A stretch of DNA of 64,000 nucleotides from a candidate division WOR-3 bacterium. Lineage in GTDB: Bacteria > Hydrothermota > Tepidihabitantia > Tepidihabitantales > CAIPLT01. The notes beneath the pieces are model-generated. The model did not search any database. It saw only the letters and a list, made by a program, of their open reading frames with translations, and was not told the origin of the DNA. The stretch covers positions 62,001 through 126,000 of the forward strand of contig JBDRUV010000001.1 of NCBI GenBank assembly GCA_039801505.1. Direction: 5' to 3'. The number at the start of each line of letters is the position of its first letter. The first letter of the stretch is position 1. A program made the translations under genes and the position numbers. This document shows positions 25,539-33,579 of this stretch, one piece after another.

Positions 25539-25872
25539 ATGCGAAGAGCAGTCTTAGTGATCTTTTATTAAGTTTTAAGCTCTTGGCGATTATGCCGTAT
25601 TCTTTGCGTCTGCGTGGTCTCGATCCTGAGCTTGTGCGCATTGTCGATGATGAATACTCAGATCTTTTCTTTGAATTATTACTGAGGAGCCTCAAAATGC
25701 CCTTGATTCCTACTATGCGCAATACGAATCAAAATTAACTTGGCACAGTTTAACCCAATATTATTTTGGGGCTTCGTTTAAGCTCAGCGAGCAGTTTTTG
25801 TTAGATTTTCTAAATTTCTCAGAGCTTACGAAACTTAATACTTGGACAGTTGGGATTAGTATTAAATTCTAA
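25539..25872 (+). pseudogene. Remnant of an exported outer-membrane beta-barrel protein gene
   Basis: The ATG at 25539 starts a signal-peptide-like stretch (MRRAVLVIF) that meets a stop; shifting frame by one base restores LLSFKLLAIMPYSLRLRGLDPELVRIVDDEYSDLFFELLL, a typical exported N-terminus, up to a stop at 25738. A third frame then gives DSYYAQYESKLTWHSLTQYYFGASFKLSEQF...WTVGISIKF, alternating strands ending in a C-terminal Phe as in outer-membrane barrels, with a stop at 25870-25872. So the gene has a frameshift near its start, another later and a large internal deletion. I infer a short leftover of a full-length barrel protein. Confidence 0.6.
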
Positions 25873-25877
25873 CACTC

Positions 25878-25906
25878 TTGACGAAGCGCGAAATTTTTAT
25901 TAATAT
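25878..25906 (+). promoter_or_regulatory. tRNA-Val promoter
   Basis: TTGACG (25878-25883), 17-base spacer, TAATAT (25901-25906), 7 bases before the tRNA. Confidence 0.7.
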
Positions 25907-25913
25907 TTAAGTT

Positions 25914-25987
25914 GGGCGATTAGCTCAGCTGGTTAGAGCGCTTGCCTCACATGCAAGAGGTCACCTGTTCGAATCAGGTATCGCCCA
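25914..25987 (+). tRNA. tRNA-Val, anticodon CAC
   Basis: A full cloverleaf of 74 nt: acceptor GGGCGAT/ATCGCCC, D arm GCTC...GAGC, anticodon stem CTTGC/GCAAG with loop CTCACAT (anticodon CAC, reading GUG), T arm ACCTG-TTCGAAT-CAGGT and discriminator A. CCA is not encoded. Confidence 0.96.
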
Positions 25988-26072
25988 CTTTATTGCTTTT
26001 CAATAGTAAAAGCTCCCAACCCTAATAGGTTAGCAGGCGGGGGGTCTAAGGAGGTTTACAAAGAAGGCGTGA

Positions 26073-27614
26073 TTAGTACAGGGGTAGTTTTAAGGTATAG
26101 ATTTTATTTTGGGTGGCTAAATGTAAAAAATAGATCCCGGCTTTCTTTTGAGCCTTATTGATTGTGCACCGTATTTTGCCATCCGGTCCGGGAGCGCTTA
26201 CGAGGTTTTCGATCATTTGACCGGCTAAATTATAAAGCCGAATAGTAACCTTATCAGAGGCCTTTAGATTTAAAGCCAGGGTAAGACAATTTTTAGTGTT
26301 ATAGATTAAAAGCTCAGGGGCTTTTTGGGATTTCTCATTTTCTTCAATACTTAATGGTAAGCCCGAAAAGGCATATAGATGATTAGCTTGCCCCTGTTGG
26401 TCTTGAAGTCCAACCAGCACATCGGCTATCTGATCCCCGTTGAGATCGCCGGCACAAGCTACATCGTATACTCGGTCAAGAAACTGATATTGCCAAATGA
26501 TACTGCCGTTTGCTCCGTCAAGCACAGCAACTCGTCTACCGTTTAGCGAGCCCACCACTACTTCTTGCTTTAAATCTCCAGATAGATCTGGCAAAGTATC
26601 GATATTCCAGCAATCAGCACCAACCTCAGTTGACCAGAGCACAGTGCCGGTAGCACCAGAGACTATGGACACTTGTGATGACCAAGAGCCGACTACGATA
26701 TCATCAAAACCATCACCATTGATATCCCGAATTCGCCGCAGTTCATAGATGACCCGACCTGAGCCTAAATTGTTTTGCCAAATGAGCGTGCCGTTAGAAC
26801 CTTCAAGACAGTACAGAGTATAAGCCCAACCACCTCCAACTACATCAGGTATACCGTTGCCATTAATATCGCCGATCGATAACACATATTCTACTGAATT
26901 GCCGGTGAGAAACGACCAAACCACGGTACCATTCGCTCCGTCCAGACAGTAGATCCGATTATCTAAACTATTGCCACCCGCAGCCACTAAAACTTCTAAA
27001 ACCCCATCGCCGGTGATATCCCAATGTGGCGTTACACACATTGCCGCATCATTAGGCCGAAATACCCAAAGAGATGTGCCTGTATGGCCACTAAAACATT
27101 GCACAAAACCACGATATTCCGGACTTACCCCACCGGTGGCTACTAAAACCTCCGGATAGCCGTCGTTATCGATGTCAACCGTTGGGGCCACGGAATATAC
27201 CCAACCACCGGTTGGATAATAGCAATAGCTCCAAATGGTCTGCGAGGTTAGGCCGTTAATCGCAAAAATTGTCCGACCCGGAAACACGCCACCCGGGGTA
27301 CCCATAATAATATCTGGAATACTATCGCCGGAAATATCATTGATCAGCCGCAAACTGCGCGTACCCCAGACGCCTTGACAATCGCTGCGGGTCCAGATAA
27401 CTTCGCCATTTATTCCGGACCTTAAATACAGCCTAATCGGCGGTGCCGGATATGCGCCATAATAGGCTGCAGCGATCACATCCGGATGGCCGTCACTATT
27501 ATAGTCATAACCGGGTATTGCACAATATATACCACCCGGCCCTGGTGCTGCCCAGAGAATTTGACCCTGGGCCTGGGCAATTAACATAATCAATGCCATT
27601 AAATTACTTACCAC
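26073..27614 (-). CDS. Exported FG-GAP/VCBS-type beta-propeller protein with C-terminal sorting-like domain
   Basis: A 513-residue protein starting at GTG with GAGGGG 7 bases upstream. A short signal peptide (NLMALIMLIAQAQG) is followed by about seven repeats with Asp-rich calcium-type loops, D-x-(D/N)-x-D-G-x-x-D (YDYNSDGHPDVIAA, VDIDNDGYPEVLVA, DINGNGIPDVVGG, DINGDGFDDIVVG, DLNGDQIADVLVG), alternating with GANGTIVW blades. This is an FG-GAP/PQQ-like propeller. Residues ~435-513 form a type-9-like C-terminal domain (VTIRLYNLAGQMIENL...KAGIYFLHLATQNKIYTLKLPL). It is probably surface-exposed or secreted. Confidence 0.8.
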   Translation of the reverse strand: MVSNLMALIMLIAQAQGQILWAAPGPGGIYCAIPGYDYNSDGHPDVIAAAYYGAYPAPPIRLYLRSGINGEVIWTRSDCQGVWGTRSLRLINDISGDSIPDIIMGTPGGVFPGRTIFAINGLTSQTIWSYCYYPTGGWVYSVAPTVDIDNDGYPEVLVATGGVSPEYRGFVQCFSGHTGTSLWVFRPNDAAMCVTPHWDITGDGVLEVLVAAGGNSLDNRIYCLDGANGTVVWSFLTGNSVEYVLSIGDINGNGIPDVVGGGWAYTLYCLEGSNGTLIWQNNLGSGRVIYELRRIRDINGDGFDDIVVGSWSSQVSIVSGATGTVLWSTEVGADCWNIDTLPDLSGDLKQEVVVGSLNGRRVAVLDGANGSIIWQYQFLDRVYDVACAGDLNGDQIADVLVGLQDQQGQANHLYAFSGLPLSIEENEKSQKAPELLIYNTKNCLTLALNLKASDKVTIRLYNLAGQMIENLVSAPGPDGKIRCTINKAQKKAGIYFLHLATQNKIYTLKLPLY

Positions 27615-27658
27615 TTAAAAACCCCTCGGGAACAGATATTTATTAGGTGATCTTTTCT

Positions 27659-28516
27659 TTATCGTAAAAGGATCGCCTTAGCTCTTTTTACCTGGCCGTT
27701 AGTGCTTTCTAGGACAACAAAATAGATGCCGGGCGGTAAAATTTCACCCTGCTCATTACGACCATCCCAGACTGAATACCACTGACCCTTAGTTTTCTCA
27801 TTCGGAGACAGTACCCGAACAACTTTTCCTGTGGCATCATAGACTTTTATTGTATGAGCCGCGTCGTTGGGTATATTATAACTTACACTAGTATGATAAA
27901 AGAACGGATTAGGCGATATCTCGATCGGACTATTAATAATCGACGGGAAACCTTCTTCCACAGCCCCAGTTATGCGGTTAAAATACATACTATCGACCAC
28001 AAATGTTCCGCCCGCTGGGGAGCCGGTTCGGCCATAGGCTCGGACGATAAAATCTGCGTATACTGCTTCACTGGGTGCCGTATCATTGGGGCCAGCTCGT
28101 AAAATGATCTGCCAACTTGGTAGAAAAGTATCAGTATAGGTTGTGGCCCAGGAGCTAATAAAGCTCTGGTCTGCACGGCGCCAAGTGATTGTTAAACCGC
28201 AATTCGCACTATCTGAGGTGCGCCAAACCCGTACCGCAGCCGTATACCGGCCGGTACCCGGAAGGGTTACTCTTTGCAGAATTCCTTTATTATTACCGGT
28301 GCCCGCTTGAAAACGTTGAAACTTTGCGGCATAGCTACCATGATACACCTGGGTACTTTCTTTATAAACTTTCGTATAAGTAGTATCTTCAACTGTCCAA
28401 TTAGCTGGAGTACGGGGATTGGTCCAGCTCTCAAGGCTAGGATTTAACAGCAGATTAGCAAAAGCCAAAGATGACAAAAGAGTTAAACCTACTAAAATAT
28501 AACCTTTTTGATGCAT
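27659..28516 (-). CDS. Exported protein with carbohydrate-binding-like module and FlgD-like C-terminal domain
   Basis: A 285-residue protein with a signal peptide (residues ~1-20, GYILVGLTLLSSLAFA), then a beta-sandwich segment starting NLLLNPSLESWTNPRTPANW, typical of carbohydrate-binding-type modules, to about residue 185. The end (ISPNPFFYHTSVSYNI...IKVYDATGKVVRVL...WDGRNEQGEILPPGIYFVVLES) is the FlgD-like Ig/type-9 sorting-like domain seen in many candidate-phylum secreted proteins. AAAGGAGA lies before the ATG. No catalytic domain is seen, so it is likely an adhesive or scaffold protein. Confidence 0.75.
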   Translation of the reverse strand: MHQKGYILVGLTLLSSLAFANLLLNPSLESWTNPRTPANWTVEDTTYTKVYKESTQVYHGSYAAKFQRFQAGTGNNKGILQRVTLPGTGRYTAAVRVWRTSDSANCGLTITWRRADQSFISSWATTYTDTFLPSWQIILRAGPNDTAPSEAVYADFIVRAYGRTGSPAGGTFVVDSMYFNRITGAVEEGFPSIINSPIEISPNPFFYHTSVSYNIPNDAAHTIKVYDATGKVVRVLSPNEKTKGQWYSVWDGRNEQGEILPPGIYFVVLESTNGQVKRAKAILLR

Positions 28517-28530
28517 GATTTTCTCCTTTT

Positions 28531-28854
28531 TTATTCTTGGTTTTGGTATTCAATTTTGGTAATTTCGATTTCAGTAAGTGGTTGTTTATGACCTTTTAGC
28601 CGGCGATAATTTTCCCGCCGGATAAACTTAAACACGTTAACCTTTGGGGCTCGCTTATGCGTAATTACTCTGGCTAGAACCCGAGCTCCTTTAATTACCG
28701 GATTACCGACATAGGTTTGACCATTGGTTTTAAGAAATAACACCTCATCAAAGGCTACTTCAGAATTTACTTCGGCGGCCAATTTCGGGACCGTTAGCCG
28801 CACTTGAGGTTTGGCCAGATACTGAAAGCCTTTAATTCTGACGATTGCAAACAT
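28531..28854 (-). CDS. rplU: Ribosomal protein bL21
   Basis: A 107-residue protein: FAIVRIKGFQYLAKPQVRLTVPKL (normally ...GGKQYRV...), VLFLKTNGQTYVGNPVIKGARVLARVITHKRAPKVNVFKFIRRENYRRLKGHKQPLTEIEI. The KVxVFKxKRRKxYRRxxGHRQ signature is present with small changes. It binds 23S rRNA. Directly after secG (0 bases between stop and start) and, unusually, not followed by rpmA (bL27). Confidence 0.93.
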   Translation of the reverse strand: MFAIVRIKGFQYLAKPQVRLTVPKLAAEVNSEVAFDEVLFLKTNGQTYVGNPVIKGARVLARVITHKRAPKVNVFKFIRRENYRRLKGHKQPLTEIEITKIEYQNQE

Positions 28855-29163
28855 TTATTGAGTTCCTCCTTCCGGTTGTGGAGTTTCTTCCGGCATCTGG
28901 GTTTCCGTTTGGACCGGAGCTCGAGGTCGCATGCCCGCCCGTCGAGCTGAGAGTAACACTAATGAGATCGATGTAATCATAAATAAGGCGGCTAAAGCCG
29001 AGGTGATCTTAGCCATTAGTGGCGCCGCGCCCCCGCCGCCAAAAATCGACTCGCTGCCGCCTAAAATCGAGGTCATGCCGCCCTTTTGCGGTTGCTGAAA
29101 CAGCACAACCACCACTAAAATCACACATACTAACACGTGTAAGAAAATCACTAACCCGTACAT
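28855..29163 (-). CDS. secG: Preprotein translocase subunit SecG
   Basis: A 102-residue protein with two membrane spans (residues ~2-22, IFLHVLVCVILVVVVLFQ, and ~50-70) and the SecG signature QQPQKGG...FGGGGAAPLMAKIT between them. It helps SecYE with protein export. The last ~30 residues are Pro/Glu/Thr-rich and cytoplasmic or extended. It follows tpiA by 42 bases. Confidence 0.93.
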   Translation of the reverse strand: MYGLVIFLHVLVCVILVVVVLFQQPQKGGMTSILGGSESIFGGGGAAPLMAKITSALAALFMITSISLVLLSARRAGMRPRAPVQTETQMPEETPQPEGGTQ

Positions 29164-29205
29164 TTTGTAAGTATTATAATAAAAATTATCTTTAAAGTCA
29201 ATAGT

Positions 29206-29958
29206 TTATTTTTTTTCGCAATAGATAAGGGCAAGAAAACTTTCTGGCTCTAGACTAGCATTACCTACCAAAACGCCATCAATCTCCTCACCAGCCAAAA
29301 GCTCGCCAATATTTTTCGGGCTCACACTACCACCATAGATGATTCGCGAGTTTATACTCAGTCCCGGGCCATATCGAGCAACCAGATATTTTCTAATAAA
29401 CTTGTGCACCTCATCGGCCTCTACAGGGCTAGCCGATTTTCCTGTTCCGATCGCCCAGACCGGCTCGTAGGCAATTACTAACTCGGATATTATCTTAATT
29501 TCTTTAAGACAATTATCCAATTGCTTTTCTATGATCTCAAATGTCTGACCGGCCTCGCGTTCTTTTAAAAGCTCACCGACACACAGAATCGGCCGTAGTC
29601 CTAAACTTAAAGCCGTTTTGAGTTTCTTATTGATTATCTCGTCTGTTTCGCCGAAGTAGCTGCGGCGTTCCGAATGGCCCAGAATCACATATTCACAGCC
29701 TAGTTCTTTTAAGAACCGGCCGGAGATTTCACCGGTATAGGCACCGCTAAGTTCCCAATGCATGTTTTGGGCCCCGAGTTTAATCGGCACATTTACAAGA
29801 ACTTCTTTAAGTACAGATAGCGAGGTAAAGGGAGCACAGATTACAACTTCATTTTTGGGCTCACTAGTTAACAGCGGTTTTAATTTCTCTACAAACTCCT
29901 TACTCTCTTGAGGAGTTTTATTCATCTTCCAATTAGCGGCAATCAAGGTTCGGCGCAT
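29206..29958 (-). CDS. tpiA: Triosephosphate isomerase
   Basis: A 250-residue TIM barrel. AANWKMNKTP carries the catalytic Asn/Lys, VILGHSERR the His and IAYEPVWAIGTGKSAS the catalytic Glu; IIYGGSVSPKN binds phosphate. It interconverts DHAP and G3P. The start is 1 base after the pgk stop. Confidence 0.97.
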   Translation of the reverse strand: MRRTLIAANWKMNKTPQESKEFVEKLKPLLTSEPKNEVVICAPFTSLSVLKEVLVNVPIKLGAQNMHWELSGAYTGEISGRFLKELGCEYVILGHSERRSYFGETDEIINKKLKTALSLGLRPILCVGELLKEREAGQTFEIIEKQLDNCLKEIKIISELVIAYEPVWAIGTGKSASPVEADEVHKFIRKYLVARYGPGLSINSRIIYGGSVSPKNIGELLAGEEIDGVLVGNASLEPESFLALIYCEKK

Positions 29959-29959
29959 C

Positions 29960-31150
29960 TTAGGATTTATCGTTAAGAATTTCGATACCAGGCAAGGACT
30001 TGCCTTCTAAAAATTCTAAGGTTGCCCCACCACCGGTAGAGATAAAACTTACCCTGTTTTTTAGTCCCAGCTTTTGTAAACAGGCTACCGTATCCCCACC
30101 ACCGATCACACTGGTTGCGCCATTCGCGGTAGCCTGAGCAATTGCCTGGCCAATTTCTTCGCTTGCCCTAAGAAATTTTGAGATCTCAAAGATGCCTACC
30201 GGTCCAGCCCAGACAACCGTTTGGGCTTGTTTAATGACTTCACAATATCGTGCAGTTGTCTCTTCGCCTAACGAGACCCCAATCCAATCTGGTAAGATCT
30301 CATGCGCTTGGACATTTTTAGTCCGGGCATCTTCGGCAACCTTATCGGCAATCAGAAGATCGGTCGGCAGATGTAGCTTTGGAGAACCTAAGGCAATGAG
30401 TGCTTGAGTCTCGTCAGCCATTTCCGGATCATAGATCGATCTACCAATTTCATAGCCTAAACCTTTATAGAAGTTAAAAATAAGCCCACCGCCTAAAAGA
30501 AGGTTGTCAACCTTTTTTAGTAAATTTTTAATTACTCCGAGTTTATCTTTGATTTTGGCTCCACCAACAATTGCCACATAAGGCCGGGCAGGCTCGGCGA
30601 GAAGATAACTAAGATAGTTAATCTCTTTTTCCATAAGCAATCCAGCAACGGCGTATTGACTAAATTTAGCTACACCGTACGTTGAGGCATGGGCTCGATG
30701 TGCGGTGGCAAAGGCGTCGTTTATATAGATATCGCCTAACGAAGCCAAATAACGGGCAAAGTTCTCATCATTTTTTTCTTCCTCAGGATAGAACCGGAGA
30801 TTTTCTAATAAAAACACCGAACCTGCTTGGGCCTTAATAAGGGTTGATTTAAGCGATGGATTATATACGTCTTCAACAAAAACCACCTCCCGAGAAAGAA
30901 GTTCTGATAGTCTTTGAGCCACTGGCCGGAGGGAAAGTTCAGTTAGGCGTTTGCCCTTTGGCTTGCCTAAATGAGACATTAAAATTGGCACTCCCTGATT
31001 GTTGATAATATATTCAATCGTGGGTAGGGTCGCAGCAATTCTTGTATCGTCAGCGATCTTACCATCGGGCGTTAATGGGACATTATAATCGACTCGTACC
31101 AGAAGCCGTTTGCCCTTAATGTCGATATCTCGAATTGTTAGCTTGTTCAT
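29960..31150 (-). CDS. pgk: Phosphoglycerate kinase
   Basis: A 396-residue glycolytic kinase. RVDYNVPLTPDGKIADDTRI is the PGK signature; SHLGKPKG, ENLRFYPEEEKND and VGGAKIKDKLGV follow, and GGGDTVACLQKLGL is the nucleotide-binding end. It makes ATP from 1,3-bisphosphoglycerate. Operon order gap-pgk-tpiA. Confidence 0.97.
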   Translation of the reverse strand: MNKLTIRDIDIKGKRLLVRVDYNVPLTPDGKIADDTRIAATLPTIEYIINNQGVPILMSHLGKPKGKRLTELSLRPVAQRLSELLSREVVFVEDVYNPSLKSTLIKAQAGSVFLLENLRFYPEEEKNDENFARYLASLGDIYINDAFATAHRAHASTYGVAKFSQYAVAGLLMEKEINYLSYLLAEPARPYVAIVGGAKIKDKLGVIKNLLKKVDNLLLGGGLIFNFYKGLGYEIGRSIYDPEMADETQALIALGSPKLHLPTDLLIADKVAEDARTKNVQAHEILPDWIGVSLGEETTARYCEVIKQAQTVVWAGPVGIFEISKFLRASEEIGQAIAQATANGATSVIGGGDTVACLQKLGLKNRVSFISTGGGATLEFLEGKSLPGIEILNDKS

Positions 31151-31156
31151 AATTTT

Positions 31157-32167
31157 CTATTGCCGTTTGAACATAAATTCAATTAAATCTACAACCCGAG
31201 CTGCATAGCCCCATTCGTTGTCGTACCAAGCAAAGACTTTTACCAAATTATTATCAATAACCTGAGTTAAGGTCGAGTCGAAGATTGCCGAATAAGTACT
31301 ACCAGTAAAATCAACCGAAACTAAAGGTTCGGTTAAATATTTCATGTATTTCTTAAGTGGTCCAGTACTGGCCTTCTTAAACGCTTGATTAACCTCGTCG
31401 CGGTTAGTATCTTTATAGACCTCGCAGCTCAGATCGACTAATGAGACATCCGGAGTAGGCACACGAATTGCACAGCCGTCGATTTTACCTTTTAACTCCG
31501 GAAAGATTACTCCGATAAGTTTTGCCGCCCCAGTGGTGGTGGGAATCATTGATAAGGCACAGGCTCGTGCTCGCCGCAGGTCTTTATGTGGCGCATCTAA
31601 GATTCTTTGGTCCTGCGTATAGGCGTGAATTGTTGTCATATAGCCATGTTTAATTTGGAAATTTTCATGAAGCACCTTGGCTACCGGCACGACGCAGTTA
31701 GTTGTGCATGAGGCACAAGATACCACGTGGTCGGTTTTGGGATCGTAGATTTCTTCGTTAACCCCCATCACAATCGACTTTACCGGACCCTCACCTTTAG
31801 GTGGTGCGGTGATAATTACCTTTTTAGCCCCGGCCTCCAGATGTAATTTGGCCTTTTCGTAGGCGGTAAATTTCCCTGAAGCCTCGCAAACGATATCTAT
31901 ATCAAGTTGTTTCCAGGGTAAATTTTTAGGATCGGGTTCTGAAAAAACTTTTATCTCTTCACCGTTGATTAGAAACGAATTTTCTAAGGCCTCAATATTT
32001 TCACTCATTGCTCGGTGCACTGAATCGTACTTTAGTAGGTGGGCTAAAGTCTTGGCGTCGGTTATGTCGTTGACGGCAACAAATTCAATGTTTTTGCTTT
32101 TAAAACCGATACGTAATATTAATCGGCCAATGCGGCCAAAGCCGTTAATTGCAACTCTTACTGGCAT
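31157..32167 (-). CDS. gap: Glyceraldehyde-3-phosphate dehydrogenase, type I
   Basis: A 336-residue enzyme. RVAINGFGRIGRLILR binds NAD; SCASCTTNCVVPVAKV carries the catalytic Cys (the usual leading SNAS is SCAS here); TTIHAYTQDQRI holds the catalytic His; the end has WYDNEWGYAARVVDL. It first oxidises and phosphorylates G3P. The leader has AAGGAGG 6 bases before the ATG and a canonical promoter further up. Confidence 0.97.
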   Translation of the reverse strand: MPVRVAINGFGRIGRLILRIGFKSKNIEFVAVNDITDAKTLAHLLKYDSVHRAMSENIEALENSFLINGEEIKVFSEPDPKNLPWKQLDIDIVCEASGKFTAYEKAKLHLEAGAKKVIITAPPKGEGPVKSIVMGVNEEIYDPKTDHVVSCASCTTNCVVPVAKVLHENFQIKHGYMTTIHAYTQDQRILDAPHKDLRRARACALSMIPTTTGAAKLIGVIFPELKGKIDGCAIRVPTPDVSLVDLSCEVYKDTNRDEVNQAFKKASTGPLKKYMKYLTEPLVSVDFTGSTYSAIFDSTLTQVIDNNLVKVFAWYDNEWGYAARVVDLIEFMFKRQ

Positions 32168-32201
32168 TAAGTCCTCCTTAAATTTTAATTAATAATTAAA
32201 T

Positions 32202-32230
32202 AGTATACCCTTTCTTTCTTAAAAAGTCAA
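32202..32230 (-). promoter_or_regulatory. gap-pgk-tpiA-secG-rplU promoter
   Basis: On the minus strand TTGACT (32230-32225), 17-base spacer, TATACT (32207-32202). The A/T-rich leader (about 34 bases to the ATG) includes a strong Shine-Dalgarno. Confidence 0.75.
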
Positions 32231-32258
32231 CTGTTTTTAAGGTTGGGAAAATCTAACT

Positions 32259-33008
32259 TTAACCCATAAGCATGCCGCCGTCCAATCGGATCACCTGACC
32301 AGTTATGTAGCTAGCTTCTTCAGATGCCAAATAAAGGCAAAGGTAGGCGACTTCCTCAGGCAAGCCTTCCCGGCCTAAGGGTATCTGTTTTAGATATTGG
32401 GCCTTGATCTCTTCGGGTAGTTTATCAGTCATTGGGGTTTTAATAAAACCCGGGGCAATGGCATTCACCGTAATTTTTCGGCTGGCCACTTCTCGGGCTA
32501 CTGCCTTAGTAAAACCGATAATACCAGCTTTAGCTGCGGCATAATTAGCTTGACCAATATTGCCCATCTCGCCAATTACCGAAGCAATATTGATTATCCG
32601 GCCGAAGTCGGCTTTCAATAGGTATTTTAATGCACACCGGGTAAAATTAAAAGTGCCTTTAAGATTAATTCGAATTACATCGTCAAAGTCCTTTTCATTC
32701 ATGCGCAAAAGCAGCATATCACGAGTGATTCCGGCATTATTTATTAAGACTTCGATACCGTCAAAATCCGAGACAATTTTTTCGACCGTTTGTGCGACCT
32801 CTTTGTAATCACCAACATCAACCTTATAAGCCACTGCTTTAGAACCAATAGCCTCAATCTCTTTGGCCGTAATTCGGGCTGCTTCTTCGTTGATATCGCA
32901 GACCGCAATTAGTGCTCCAGCATCGGCAAAGACCTTGGCAATCGCCTTGCCAATCCCGGAGCCGGCCCCGGTGACAATTACCTTGCGATTCTTCACGCTA
33001 AATAACAT
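32259..33008 (-). CDS. fabG: 3-oxoacyl-ACP reductase FabG
   Basis: A 249-residue short-chain dehydrogenase. GAGSGIGKAIAK binds NADP(H); NNAGIT is the NNAG motif; the catalytic triad is in NIASVIGEMGNIGQANYAAAKAG (Ser, Tyr, Lys). The ending SYITGQVIRLDGGMLMG is typical of FabG. It reduces 3-oxoacyl-ACP in fatty acid synthesis. It follows the bactofilin gene by 1 base and has GGAGG before the ATG. Confidence 0.92.
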   Translation of the reverse strand: MLFSVKNRKVIVTGAGSGIGKAIAKVFADAGALIAVCDINEEAARITAKEIEAIGSKAVAYKVDVGDYKEVAQTVEKIVSDFDGIEVLINNAGITRDMLLLRMNEKDFDDVIRINLKGTFNFTRCALKYLLKADFGRIINIASVIGEMGNIGQANYAAAKAGIIGFTKAVAREVASRKITVNAIAPGFIKTPMTDKLPEEIKAQYLKQIPLGREGLPEEVAYLCLYLASEEASYITGQVIRLDGGMLMG

Positions 33009-33009
33009 T

Positions 33010-33369
33010 TTAACCTCCTTCGGTGGTTATCATATGACAGCGGCCTTCAAAAAAACAATTTTTATTAATCACCAGACTAGCACAAGTTATATCGCCTAAG
33101 ATATAGGCACCACTTTGGAGCTCAATGCTCATTTGGGCAGAAATATTACCTTCAACTCGGCCAGCAATCACAGCATTCTTACAATCAATATTGCCTTTGA
33201 TATGGGCCTTAGGCCCAATAATTAACATATCAGCCACGGTAATCTGTCCTTCAACTTGACAGTCGATTCGGGCTGAGCCATTTACCGTGATATCACCTTT
33301 AATATTTGTGGTCTCACCTAAAATGGCAACGATCTTTTCTTGGGTCTCGTTTGCTTTTTTTGTAAGCAT
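33010..33369 (-). CDS. Bactofilin family cytoskeletal protein
   Basis: A 119-residue protein, almost entirely a right-handed beta-helix: repeating GDITVNGSARIDCQVEGQITVADMLIIGPKAHIKGNIDCKNAVI-type turns with Gly/Ile/Val spacing, as in bactofilins (DUF583). These form membrane-associated filaments and position cell-wall or secretion machinery. The small size fits. It leads a two-gene unit with fabG and has a short leader with no clear Shine-Dalgarno. Confidence 0.87.
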   Translation of the reverse strand: MLTKKANETQEKIVAILGETTNIKGDITVNGSARIDCQVEGQITVADMLIIGPKAHIKGNIDCKNAVIAGRVEGNISAQMSIELQSGAYILGDITCASLVINKNCFFEGRCHMITTEGG

Positions 33370-33385
33370 ATTGAAAGTTTAGAAA

Positions 33386-33413
33386 AGTATAAACTAAAAA
33401 CTAAAATTGTCAA
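33386..33413 (-). promoter_or_regulatory. Bactofilin-fabG promoter
   Basis: On the minus strand TTGACA (33413-33408), 16-base spacer, TATACT (33391-33386); 16 bases lie between the -10 box and the ATG. Confidence 0.72.
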
Positions 33414-33446
33414 GTATATATGATTCTAAAAACATAAAACAAAAAC

Positions 33447-33474
33447 TTGACAATTTAAGATTTTTTTTTAAAAT
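33447..33474 (+). promoter_or_regulatory. SBBP-repeat protein promoter
   Basis: TTGACA (33447-33452), 16-base spacer, TAAAAT (33469-33474). It lies 33 bases from, and divergent to, the bactofilin promoter. A long leader with AAAGGAGGG precedes the gene. Confidence 0.6.
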
Positions 33475-33579
33475 TATAACAGGCCCTGATACACAAATAT
33501 GATTGTAAGTACTCAACGAACAAAATATTGCTTAAAAGTCTTCTGTATATCTGTATAAAGGAAATGAAAGGAGGGCACC

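Noticed and set aside
25507-25722. Minus-strand 71-codon ORF
   Set aside because: It lies across the plus-strand outer-membrane-protein remnant, which has a promoter and family-like features; the ORF has none.
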